Positions 22,405 through 30,154 of a stretch of 31,313 bases of DNA are shown here, piece by piece (the stretch's first letter is position 1; each line of letters starts with the position of its first letter). Made by a program: the position numbers and the translations under genes. Under the pieces are notes generated by a model. It saw only the letters and a list, made by a program, of their open reading frames with translations. It was not told the DNA's origin and searched no databases. The stretch is from the NCBI GenBank assembly GCA_045542315.1, contig JAZQKU010000032.1:1-31313 (forward strand), written 5' to 3'. This DNA is from RGIG5299 sp045542315. GTDB lineage: Bacteria > Bacillota > Clostridia > Oscillospirales > RGIG5299.

Positions 22405-23298
22405 TCAATACTTCATTTTATCCTTGAAAATCTCGTAGAACTTGAGGTAGCTGTTATAGCGGCTTTCGGGTATTTCGCCGTGTAAGACCGCCTCGCAAAC
22501 GGCACAGCCCTTTGATTTCGGAAGATGAAGGCAGTTTGCAAATTTGCAGCTTCCCTCTTTTTCCGCTATTTCGGGAAAATAATCCTTTATATCCTCTTTT
22601 TCGGCTTTAATGCACATAGTAAGGTCCAGAGACGAAAATCCCGGAGTATCGGCAACAAAGCCGTTTTGGCATTTAAACAAAGTGGCTCTTCGGGTGGTAT
22701 TTTTTCCTCTTGATATTTTCTCGGAAAGGTCACCCACCTCGCTGTTTGCCTCGGGACATATTCTGTTTATAAGGCTTGATTTGCCAACTCCGGAATATCC
22801 CGTGAAAACGGCGATTTTGCCGTTCAATATCTCCTTTATTTCCTCAATGCCCTTTTCACTTTCGTTTGAAACGGTTACCGTCTTATATCCTGCCAACGCA
22901 TATATTCTCTCGAATTCCGAAGCGGAGGCGAGATCGCTTTTGGTGAAAACTATTATCGGGGTAACGCCGCTGTATTCGCAAATAGCCGTCATTTTATCGA
23001 TATTTTCAAGGTTTGGTGCGGGAGAAGACACCGACGAAACGATAAACATCACGTCAACGTTTGACACGGAGGGTCTTATAAACTCATTTTTACGCGGTAA
23101 AACCGCAGTAATATTTCCCTCGTTGTTATCGGTAAATTCAAACTCTACCTTATCTCCCGCCTTCGGAAAAAGGCTTTCCTTGCGAAAAACACCTCTTACG
23201 GCGCAATCAACAACGCCCTCCTTTGAAAGGACGGTGCATCTGCCGTTTAACGCCTCGGTAACGGTGCCGCTTACTGCTTTAACGTTGGTTTCTGTCAT
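22405..23298 (-). CDS. rsgA: Ribosome small-subunit GTPase RsgA
   Basis: A circularly permuted GTPase that checks late maturation of the 30S subunit. The 297-residue protein has an N-terminal OB domain, then the permuted motifs: G4 as TKSD, G1 as GYSGVGKSS, G2 region GKNTTRR, G3 as DTPGF, and the C-terminal zinc knuckle CKFANCLHLPKSKGC. The ATG at 23298 lies four bases after the prkC stop, with only GGAAGAAA nearby, so translation is probably coupled to prkC; longer upstream extensions would overlap prkC and are not supported by homology. A strong terminator follows. Confidence 0.95.
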   Translation of the reverse strand: MTETNVKAVSGTVTEALNGRCTVLSKEGVVDCAVRGVFRKESLFPKAGDKVEFEFTDNNEGNITAVLPRKNEFIRPSVSNVDVMFIVSSVSSPAPNLENIDKMTAICEYSGVTPIIVFTKSDLASASEFERIYALAGYKTVTVSNESEKGIEEIKEILNGKIAVFTGYSGVGKSSLINRICPEANSEVGDLSEKISRGKNTTRRATLFKCQNGFVADTPGFSSLDLTMCIKAEKEDIKDYFPEIAEKEGSCKFANCLHLPKSKGCAVCEAVLHGEIPESRYNSYLKFYEIFKDKMKY

Positions 23299-23302
23299 AT
23301 TT

Positions 23303-25021
23303 TCAGATTTCTTCCGTTTCGGACGAATCCGCATCGGGAACGGAAGCAACAGGCTCGGGTCCGTCTGATACAACTATCTTTATTTCGCTTCCTTTGGGAA
23401 TACGCGTGTTGGGAGCGCTTCCCTGCGAAATAACGGAGTTTATCTTTACGGTATCGGAATATGCGGTTTCAACCAAAACGGTAAAGCCGCTTGCGGTGAG
23501 GGTATCGAATGCGTCGTTTACGTCCTTACCGAGAACGTTGGGAACCTTCACGAGCTGAACCTGTCTGCCGCGGCTTACAACAAGCGTGATCTCTGTTCCG
23601 TAGGCAACGTTGGTATTCTCGTCGGGAGTGCAGGAGATTATCTTCTTTTCTGCCACGGTGTCGCTGTATTCGTATTCGGTTTTGACAATAAAGCCCATAT
23701 TCTGAAGTATTTTTGCAACGGAATCAATATCGTCGCCGATCACCTCGGGAATCGCAACCGTCTTTATACCCATACTTACCGTAAGCTCGATTTTAGTTCC
23801 CTCAAGAACCTTGGTGCTTCTGTCAAGTGACTGATCCGTTACTATTCCCTTTTCGTAAACGTTACTGTAGGATTCCTTATATGAGAAGGTGAAGAGCGAG
23901 CCGTACTGCGGGTCTGCTATTATATCCTCGTATTTCTTTCCTACAAAGTTCGGCACCTCAACATATCCCTCCGACGCTGAATTTATTACGTCGTTGACCA
24001 TATACCAGACGAACGACGAAAATGCAACGCCGAGCACGATACCCACCAAAACGGGGATCGAGAAGAGCATATTGTGACGTCTGAAAAAGTTTTTTTCCGA
24101 TCTTTTCTTTTTCAATTCCTTCATCCTTTGCTTATCCGCCGCTTCAAACGAATCGTTTAAAAACTTATAGTTAAAAACGGTCGTGGGATTATCCCTGAAT
24201 TTATTTAATGCCTCGCGCATTTCGTCCGCCGATGAATAACGGTTTTCGGGACGCTTTGATATCGCCTTTATTATTATTTCCTCAAGCCCCTTTGGAATAT
24301 TGGGGTTTACCTCTCTCGGTGGCTTTGCCTTATCTCTTATTTGCTTCAAGGCGATGGCAACGGGGGTTTCTCCTTCAAAAGGAAGAACACCCGTGAGCAT
24401 TTCGTAAAGTGTTATTCCGAGAGAATATATATCGGATTTCTCATCGACCTTACTCTTGCTTGCCTGCTCGGGGCTGATATAGTGTACGGTGCCGATCGCC
24501 TTATCTCCCGCAATAGTTGCGGTATCAAAGCGCTGAAATCTTGCAATTCCGAAGTCGGCGACCTTTATGGTGCCGTCAGGCAAGAGCATAATATTATGAG
24601 GCTTTATATCCCGGTGTATTATTCCCTTTTCGTGCGCGTGCTGAAGACCCTTCAGTATCTGGTCGGTAAAATAAACTGCCTCGCGCCATTCAAGCGCTCC
24701 GCGCTTACTCATATACTGCTTCAGGGTGATGCCGTCAACGTATTCCATAACGATATACTGTAAATCGTCGGCAATATGAACGTCTAAAACGTCAACCACG
24801 TTTTTGTGCGAAAGCATTGATATTACTCTCGACTCGTTCACAAAGCGGGTCTTGAACATATCGTTGTTGAACTCGTCCTTTAACAGCTTGATGGCAACCG
24901 TTCTGCCGTTATAAATATCCTTGGCTTTATATACCACAGACATTCCGCCGATACCGATGATCTCGGTGATCTCGTATTTTTCGTTTAAAACGGTGCCAAC
25001 GAATCTATCCATTTCGCCCAT
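23303..25021 (-). CDS. prkC: PASTA-domain Ser/Thr protein kinase PrkC
   Basis: A membrane kinase that senses peptidoglycan fragments or lipid II and, in Bacillus, can trigger spore germination. The 572-residue protein has the kinase domain (GIGGMSVVYKA glycine loop, AIKLLKDE, catalytic HRDIKPHNI, DFGIARF) at about residues 10-270, one membrane helix (about 320-342) and three extracellular PASTA repeats, each starting near a VPNFVG, IPEVIG or VPNVLG motif. A short acidic tail (DSSETEEI) follows. The ATG at 25021 has GGAGG eight bases upstream, overlapping the last codons of prpC. It forms a reversible phosphorylation pair with PrpC. Confidence 0.97.
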   Translation of the reverse strand: MGEMDRFVGTVLNEKYEITEIIGIGGMSVVYKAKDIYNGRTVAIKLLKDEFNNDMFKTRFVNESRVISMLSHKNVVDVLDVHIADDLQYIVMEYVDGITLKQYMSKRGALEWREAVYFTDQILKGLQHAHEKGIIHRDIKPHNIMLLPDGTIKVADFGIARFQRFDTATIAGDKAIGTVHYISPEQASKSKVDEKSDIYSLGITLYEMLTGVLPFEGETPVAIALKQIRDKAKPPREVNPNIPKGLEEIIIKAISKRPENRYSSADEMREALNKFRDNPTTVFNYKFLNDSFEAADKQRMKELKKKRSEKNFFRRHNMLFSIPVLVGIVLGVAFSSFVWYMVNDVINSASEGYVEVPNFVGKKYEDIIADPQYGSLFTFSYKESYSNVYEKGIVTDQSLDRSTKVLEGTKIELTVSMGIKTVAIPEVIGDDIDSVAKILQNMGFIVKTEYEYSDTVAEKKIISCTPDENTNVAYGTEITLVVSRGRQVQLVKVPNVLGKDVNDAFDTLTASGFTVLVETAYSDTVKINSVISQGSAPNTRIPKGSEIKIVVSDGPEPVASVPDADSSETEEI

Positions 25022-25025
25022 ATTC

Positions 25026-25748
25026 TTAACCTCCGTAAATTACGGCGGTTATGTTATCGGTTCCGCCTTTTTTGTTAGCCTTATCAATCAGTACGTCAAC
25101 GCATTTTTCGGTTATCTTATGCTTGTTTACAAGCTCTGAAAGGATTTCATCGGAAAGCATATTGGAAAGTCCGTCGGAGCAAAGAAGAAGCCTTCTTCCG
25201 TCAAGATTTTCTGCTCCCGATTCGTTTTCAACCGTCATGCTTACTCCGATCGCTCTGGTAATTATATTCTTATTGGGATGATTTTCCGCTTCTTCCTCTG
25301 TAAGCTTGCCTATTGCAACCATTTCCTGAACGAAGCTGTGGTCTTTTGTGAGGCGCGTTATTTCGGTATCGGTTATCGCGTAAAGGCGGCTGTCGCCCAC
25401 GTGGGTATAAAAGAGTCTGTTTCCGCGGATTACCGCCGCAACAAGGGTAGTTCCCATTCCGCGAAGGGACTCATCGTTTTGCGAAAGCACGAATACCTCA
25501 TCGTTTGCGGCTTCAACCGCAAGATTTAACGCCCTGATTATATCCTGCTCTGTACAGTCGGCGTTTATCTTTTCCTTAAGCACCGCACTTACCTTCTTAA
25601 CGGTTATATCCGACGCTACGCTTCCACCCTTGGCGCCTCCCATACCGTCACAAACGATAAGGCATACTGCGCCTGCGGTTTCAAAGAAGCCGAAGCTGTC
25701 CTGATTGTCCTTTCTTACTTTTCCTTTGTCGGTTTTGCCGTAATACAT
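25026..25748 (-). CDS. prpC: PP2C-family Ser/Thr phosphatase PrpC
   Basis: The metal-dependent phosphatase that opposes PrkC. The 240-residue protein has RKDNQDSFG, VCDGMGGAKGG, GMGTTLVAAV, THVGDSRLYAI, LTKDHSFV and LLLCSDGLSNML, which carry the acidic metal ligands of the family. The ATG at 25748 starts one base after the rlmN stop; an in-frame GTG at 25757 would overlap rlmN and has no better ribosome site. The order rlmN-prpC-prkC-rsgA is the same as in Bacillus subtilis. Confidence 0.96.
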   Translation of the reverse strand: MYYGKTDKGKVRKDNQDSFGFFETAGAVCLIVCDGMGGAKGGSVASDITVKKVSAVLKEKINADCTEQDIIRALNLAVEAANDEVFVLSQNDESLRGMGTTLVAAVIRGNRLFYTHVGDSRLYAITDTEITRLTKDHSFVQEMVAIGKLTEEEAENHPNKNIITRAIGVSMTVENESGAENLDGRRLLLCSDGLSNMLSDEILSELVNKHKITEKCVDVLIDKANKKGGTDNITAVIYGG

Positions 25749-25749
25749 A

Positions 25750-26787
25750 TCAATCACCGGCCGTTTCTTTATGATTTCGTCTGAGCTGACCGCAGGATGC
25801 GTTTATGTCGCTTCCGAGCGTTCTTCTCACCGTTGCGTTTATTCCCTTTGAGGTAAGCACCTCAGCAAAGTCCTTTACCCTTTTGGTGTTTGATGCGCGC
25901 TGATCCTTTCCCTTTACCTCGTTTACGGGTATGAGATTTACGTGAGCAAGCTTGCTTTTCAAAAGCGAGGCAAGCTCAAGAGCGTCGCTTATGCTGTCGT
26001 TTACCCCGGAAATAAGAGTATATTCATATGAGATGCGCCTATTGGTTTTTGCGGTGTAATAATCGCAGGCGCTCATAAGCTCCGATATACCGTATTTTCG
26101 GTTTACCGGCATAAGTGCAGACCTCTTTTCATCGTTTGGCGCATGGAGCGATACCGAAAGAGTTATCTGAAGCTTCATATCGGCAAGCTCTCTTATTCTG
26201 TCGCAAAGTCCGCTTGTTGATACCGATATATGACGGTGGCTTAAATTTATACCGTTTTCATCGTTTATGTTTTTCAAAAACCTCACGAGGTTATCGAAGT
26301 TATCGAGAGGCTCTCCGATTCCCATTATAACTATGTTTGAAACGCCGCCCTCCGTGTCACGGTTGACGTATTCGTATTGGGCAAGCATCTCGCCCGCCGT
26401 GAGATTACGCACAAGTCCGCCCATTGTTGAGGCGCAGAAGCTGCAGCCCATACGGCATCCGACCTGCGACGAAATACAAACGGAGTTTCCGTGTTTATAT
26501 TTCATCACTATCGTTTCAATCATTTCTCCGTCCTCAAACGAAAAAAGGTATTTCGTGGTGCCGTCCAATTTTGAAACGAGCTTTCTTTCCGCCGTTATTT
26601 TGGGAATATAGAAGTTTTCACTAAGGTATCCGCGTAGCTCCTTGGGGAGATTTGTCATTTCATCAAAGCTTTCAACCTTATAAAGCCAGGTAAAAAGCTG
26701 CTTTGCACGAAATGCGGGAAGCCCGTTATTTTTCATTATATCACAGATTTCGGCGTATGTCATTGATTTTATATCTTTTTTTGACAT
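25750..26787 (-). CDS. rlmN: Dual-specificity RNA methyltransferase RlmN
   Basis: A radical SAM enzyme that adds a C2 methyl group to A2503 of 23S rRNA and to A37 of some tRNAs. The 345-residue protein has the cluster motif CRMGCSFCAST near residue 113, GIGEPLDN, the SVSLHAPND block, and the C-terminal SDINASCGQLRR containing the second catalytic cysteine. An N-terminal accessory domain (FRAKQLFTWLY) is typical. The ATG has AAGGGA seven bases upstream and lies one base after the rsmB stop. Confidence 0.97.
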   Translation of the reverse strand: MSKKDIKSMTYAEICDIMKNNGLPAFRAKQLFTWLYKVESFDEMTNLPKELRGYLSENFYIPKITAERKLVSKLDGTTKYLFSFEDGEMIETIVMKYKHGNSVCISSQVGCRMGCSFCASTMGGLVRNLTAGEMLAQYEYVNRDTEGGVSNIVIMGIGEPLDNFDNLVRFLKNINDENGINLSHRHISVSTSGLCDRIRELADMKLQITLSVSLHAPNDEKRSALMPVNRKYGISELMSACDYYTAKTNRRISYEYTLISGVNDSISDALELASLLKSKLAHVNLIPVNEVKGKDQRASNTKRVKDFAEVLTSKGINATVRRTLGSDINASCGQLRRNHKETAGD

Positions 26788-26788
26788 T

Positions 26789-28066
26789 TTATCCCTTCTT
26801 AATAAGCTTTGCTACGAAAAAGCCCTCGTATTTTCCGTTCGGTATGACGGTTATCATACCTTTTTTGCAAATGAAATTTTCAAATTCGGGGGTAATCGGC
26901 AGTATCTCAAAGTCGTTATTTTCAACAAAGCGGCTTACAACCCTTTCGTTTTCGTCCTCACGAAGCGTACAGGTGGAATAGACGAGAGTGCCGCCGCTTT
27001 TAAGCATTTTTGCGGAATTTTCGAGGATTTTATACTGAATTTCAGGTAAATCTTTAAGGTCTTTTTCGTTTTTCAGCTTGAAATAAGGTCTTTTTCGGAG
27101 CTGACCGAGCCCGGAGCAAGGTACGTCGCAAAGGATCTTATCGTATGTTTTACCGTTATAAAAGCTTGTTGAATCGCCAACGGTGGGGTTTATTACCGTT
27201 AAACCGAGCCTTTTGGCGCCTTTTGCAATTTTCTCCGTTTTCTTTTCGTTTAAATCTACTGAGTCTATCTCTCCGAGGTTATTCATTCGTTCTGCGGCAG
27301 TAAAGCTCTTTCCTCCGGGTGAGGCGCAGGCATCGAGCATTTTATCGTTTTCCTTCGGGTCAAGCACCGACACACAAAACTGCGAGGAGCAGTTTTGAAA
27401 ATGGAAAAGTCCGTTTTGAAAATGCTCGTCCCTTGCAACGTCGCCGTTGAAGATGAATTCCGCGGTATTCTCTCCGATTATTTCTATTCTTTCGCCGTAA
27501 AGGCTTTTTAACTCGTTTGCGGTAGTCTTTATATTATTTATTCTTATTATATCTGCGGTTTTTTCCGAAAATCCTTCACAAAGTCTTTTGGCGTTTTCGG
27601 CTCCGTAGTCCTTCTCAAAGGATTTTATTATCCATTCGGGAAGGCAGTATTTTGCGGCAGTTGATTTCGGGACAAAACTATCCTTACCCTTTACCGCGTT
27701 TCGTATGACAGCGTTTGTAAATCCCGCAAGCTTTGGAGAAACGAGCTTTTTAGTGATCTCCACCGCTTCGTTTACCGCAGCAAATTCGGGTATTTTTTCA
27801 AGATACAAAAGCTGATATACTGCCGCCTTTATATTGGCAGCAACTATAGGTCTCATTTTGCCAAGAGGGGTTTTTGACACTGCATTTATTCTTTCGGTAA
27901 GCTCCTCGTCCTTTTCAACGGTGCCGAGAACTATTTTAAGAGAAAGCTCGGCGTCGCGCTTATCTTCAATCAGCGAAGCGACCTTGCTCTCAACGTCGAT
28001 AAGCTCACCGCCGTAGAGCTTTGAAAGAAGCTTTACCGCTGTTAAACGTGAAATTGAAATAGTCAT
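26789..28066 (-). CDS. rsmB: 16S rRNA m5C967 methyltransferase RsmB
   Basis: A Rossmann-fold methyltransferase with an N-terminal NusB-like domain (about residues 5-130). The 425-residue protein has the SAM-binding DACASPGGKS motif, the catalytic-acid and cysteine region CDVPCSGLGQLRKRP and the second conserved cysteine in STCTLREDENE, both required by RNA m5C enzymes. The ATG at 28066 overlaps the preceding metallopeptidase stop by four bases (ATGA). The order fmt-peptidase-rsmB-rlmN is common in Clostridia as I recall. Confidence 0.96.
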   Translation of the reverse strand: MTISISRLTAVKLLSKLYGGELIDVESKVASLIEDKRDAELSLKIVLGTVEKDEELTERINAVSKTPLGKMRPIVAANIKAAVYQLLYLEKIPEFAAVNEAVEITKKLVSPKLAGFTNAVIRNAVKGKDSFVPKSTAAKYCLPEWIIKSFEKDYGAENAKRLCEGFSEKTADIIRINNIKTTANELKSLYGERIEIIGENTAEFIFNGDVARDEHFQNGLFHFQNCSSQFCVSVLDPKENDKMLDACASPGGKSFTAAERMNNLGEIDSVDLNEKKTEKIAKGAKRLGLTVINPTVGDSTSFYNGKTYDKILCDVPCSGLGQLRKRPYFKLKNEKDLKDLPEIQYKILENSAKMLKSGGTLVYSTCTLREDENERVVSRFVENNDFEILPITPEFENFICKKGMITVIPNGKYEGFFVAKLIKKG

Positions 28067-28749
28067 CTTCTTCTGTTGCTCATTAAAATCAGTCTTAAAA
28101 GGCTCATAAGTGACACGAGAAGCGCCGCAACGTAGGTGAGCGCCGCCGCGGTAAGCACCTTTTTAACACCTGATATTTCATCATCGGTAAGATTGTTTTC
28201 ATTTTTCAGCTCTGCTACGGCACGTCTTGAGGCGTTGAATTCAACGGGAAGAGTTACGAGCTGAAAAAGAGTTGAAAGTGAGAAAAGAATTATTCCTATT
28301 GAGAAAAATATCGGAATATCCATTATAATTGCAAGAAAAACGAGGGGCATCGAAAGCGATGAACCGAAGTTTGTTACGGGAACAAGGGCAGTTCGAAGCT
28401 TTACGGGGCCGTAATGCTCGGCGTGCTGAATTGCATGGCCGCACTCGTGAGCCGCTACGCCTATCGCCGCAATGGAATCGGAGTTGTAAACGGGCTCGGA
28501 AAGGCTTACTACGTTGGTTCGGGGATCGAAATGATCGGTAAGCTCGCCCCCGACCCTGTTAACGCCCGTTTCAAAAAGACCGTGGCTGTTTAATATTCCT
28601 CTTGAAACGTCGGAGGCGGTGATTCCTCTCCACGTTCTGATCTTTGAATATTTGGCAAAGGTAGTCTTTACCTTTATCTGCGCCCAAATTGATATTGCTA
28701 CTGCGGGAAGAACCAAAATCAAGTAATAATAGTAATAATCATACCACAT
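28063..28749 (-). CDS. Membrane zinc metallopeptidase (YugP family)
   Basis: A 228-residue integral membrane protein with helices near residues 5-23 and 125-175 and at the C-terminus. The zinc motif AAHECGHAIQHAE (HExxH) is near residue 95, with a downstream FNASRRAV region in which Glu-Phe-Asn-Ala-Ser-Arg is family-typical. The biological substrate is unknown; membrane protein quality control is a common guess. The ATG lies 11 bases inside the end of fmt, and its own end overlaps rsmB, so it is translated as part of the operon. Confidence 0.9.
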   Translation of the reverse strand: MWYDYYYYYLILVLPAVAISIWAQIKVKTTFAKYSKIRTWRGITASDVSRGILNSHGLFETGVNRVGGELTDHFDPRTNVVSLSEPVYNSDSIAAIGVAAHECGHAIQHAEHYGPVKLRTALVPVTNFGSSLSMPLVFLAIIMDIPIFFSIGIILFSLSTLFQLVTLPVEFNASRRAVAELKNENNLTDDEISGVKKVLTAAALTYVAALLVSLMSLLRLILMSNRRR

Positions 28750-29656
28750 CTGCTTTTCCTCCTTTTTGACGGCGACCCGCCATAAAGCCTGCGCCGTCCA
28801 TTTCCTTTTTGCCCTCGGGCTTGACGCGGGTGAGAATTACCGAGCCGTCAGCCGTGCCGACCTTAAAGAGCTTTCCGTCGGGAATAACGCCAACGGGAAG
28901 CTTCTCCGCGTCCTCCTTTGCAAAAAGCACCTTTATTATTTTACCCTCAAGGGTGAAATATGCCCCCGGAAAGGGAGAAAGACCCTTTATATGGTTTGCG
29001 ACCTCTCTTGAGGTGCGACTGAAATCAATTTTACATATTTCCTTATTCAGCATTACGGCGTAGTTGCTTTCGGCATCGTTTTGCTTTTCGTAGCTTGCGG
29101 TGCCGTTTTCAAGAGCCTCAACTGCTTCCAATACCGCCTCGGCGCCGATGACGGAAAGCTTGTCGTGAAGGGTTCCCGCGGTGGTTTCAGCCGTGATCTC
29201 AACACGCTTTTTGAGCATCATATCTCCCGTATCAAGACCCTTTTCCATCTTCATAACGGTAACGCCGCTTTCACTTTCGCCGTTGATGACGCACCAGTTT
29301 ATCGGGGCGGCGCCGCGGTATTTGGGAAGAAGCGAGGCGTGAATATTGATACATCCGAAGTTGGGATAGTTAAGGATATATTCAGGCAAAATCTTTCCGT
29401 ATGCGCAAACCACTATAACGTCGGGCTTTATCTCCTCCAAAAGAGGCAAAAGCTCGCCGTTTTTAAGCTTTTCGGGCTGATAAACGGGGATATTCCTCTC
29501 CAAAGCAGCCGCTTTAACGGGAGTTGGAATAAGCTCGTAGCCTCTGCCCTTCGGCTTGTCGGGCTGTGTTACTACTGCCGCTACTCCGTATTTTTCGTAA
29601 ATTTTCAAAAGGGGCAAGACCGCAAAGTCGGGGGTGCCCATATAGATTATCTTCAA
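28739..29656 (-). CDS. fmt: Methionyl-tRNA formyltransferase
   Basis: Transfers formyl from 10-formyl-tetrahydrofolate to initiator Met-tRNA. The 305-residue protein starts with the conserved IIYMGTPDFAV, has QPDKPKGRG, the folate-binding CINIHASLLPKYRGAAPINW motif with the catalytic His, GDMMLKK, and a C-terminal OB domain (SPFPGAYFTLEGK). The start is TTG at 29656, with GAGAG about nine bases upstream. Homologues begin at the same place, which makes this a well-supported TTG start. It follows def by 14 bases. Confidence 0.97.
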   Translation of the reverse strand: MKIIYMGTPDFAVLPLLKIYEKYGVAAVVTQPDKPKGRGYELIPTPVKAAALERNIPVYQPEKLKNGELLPLLEEIKPDVIVVCAYGKILPEYILNYPNFGCINIHASLLPKYRGAAPINWCVINGESESGVTVMKMEKGLDTGDMMLKKRVEITAETTAGTLHDKLSVIGAEAVLEAVEALENGTASYEKQNDAESNYAVMLNKEICKIDFSRTSREVANHIKGLSPFPGAYFTLEGKIIKVLFAKEDAEKLPVGVIPDGKLFKVGTADGSVILTRVKPEGKKEMDGAGFMAGRRQKGGKADVV

Positions 29657-29670
29657 AGGAATCAGCTCTC

Positions 29671-30144
29671 TTATCTGAGGTTTTTATCGGTTTTGGGATC
29701 GTAAAACTTTTCTTTGATATCTACAATCAGAATGCCGTCGAGATGATCCAGCTCATGGCTGGCAAGCTTTGCCCAAAAGCCGGAGAAAAGATATTTTACG
29801 TCCTCTCCGTAACGGTTTTTAGCCTTTACGGTTACCTTTTGAGGACGGTTTAAAACGCAGTTTTTTCCGGGGCATGAAAGGCAACCCTCAACAACGCGCT
29901 GGTTTCCCTTTCTGTCGGTAATAACGGGGTTGATAAGCTCGTAATATTTACCTTCGTAATCCAAAATGACTGCACGGCGCAAAATGCCTACCTGCGGTGC
30001 CGCAAGGCCTACTCCACCGCTTTCGGTGAGTGTTTCGTGCATATCGTCAAGAAGGGTGGCGAGCTTTTCATCAAACTCCGTTACCTCTCTTGATTTTTTG
30101 CGAAGAAGCTCCTCTTCCTCGGTAATTATTGTTCTTAAAGCCAT
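29671..30144 (-). CDS. def: Peptide deformylase
   Basis: A metalloenzyme that removes the formyl group from nascent proteins. The 157-residue protein has all three signature motifs: GVGLAAPQVG, VEGCLSCPG (metal Cys) and SHELDHLDG (the HExxH variant). The ATG has AGGAG about eight bases upstream, overlapping the priA stop. It lies between priA and fmt, the standard bacterial order. Confidence 0.97.
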   Translation of the reverse strand: MALRTIITEEEELLRKKSREVTEFDEKLATLLDDMHETLTESGGVGLAAPQVGILRRAVILDYEGKYYELINPVITDRKGNQRVVEGCLSCPGKNCVLNRPQKVTVKAKNRYGEDVKYLFSGFWAKLASHELDHLDGILIVDIKEKFYDPKTDKNLR

Positions 30145-30154
30145 TTTTCTTCTC

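Noticed and set aside
22610..23368. Long open frame (252 codons) on the plus strand
   Set aside because: It lies wholly opposite rsgA and the prkC end, which have clear motifs; no ribosome site or recognisable domain. It is a shadow of biased codon use.
29081..29704. Open frame of 207 codons on the plus strand
   Set aside because: Antisense to fmt, which carries complete family motifs; no independent start signal or neighbour logic.
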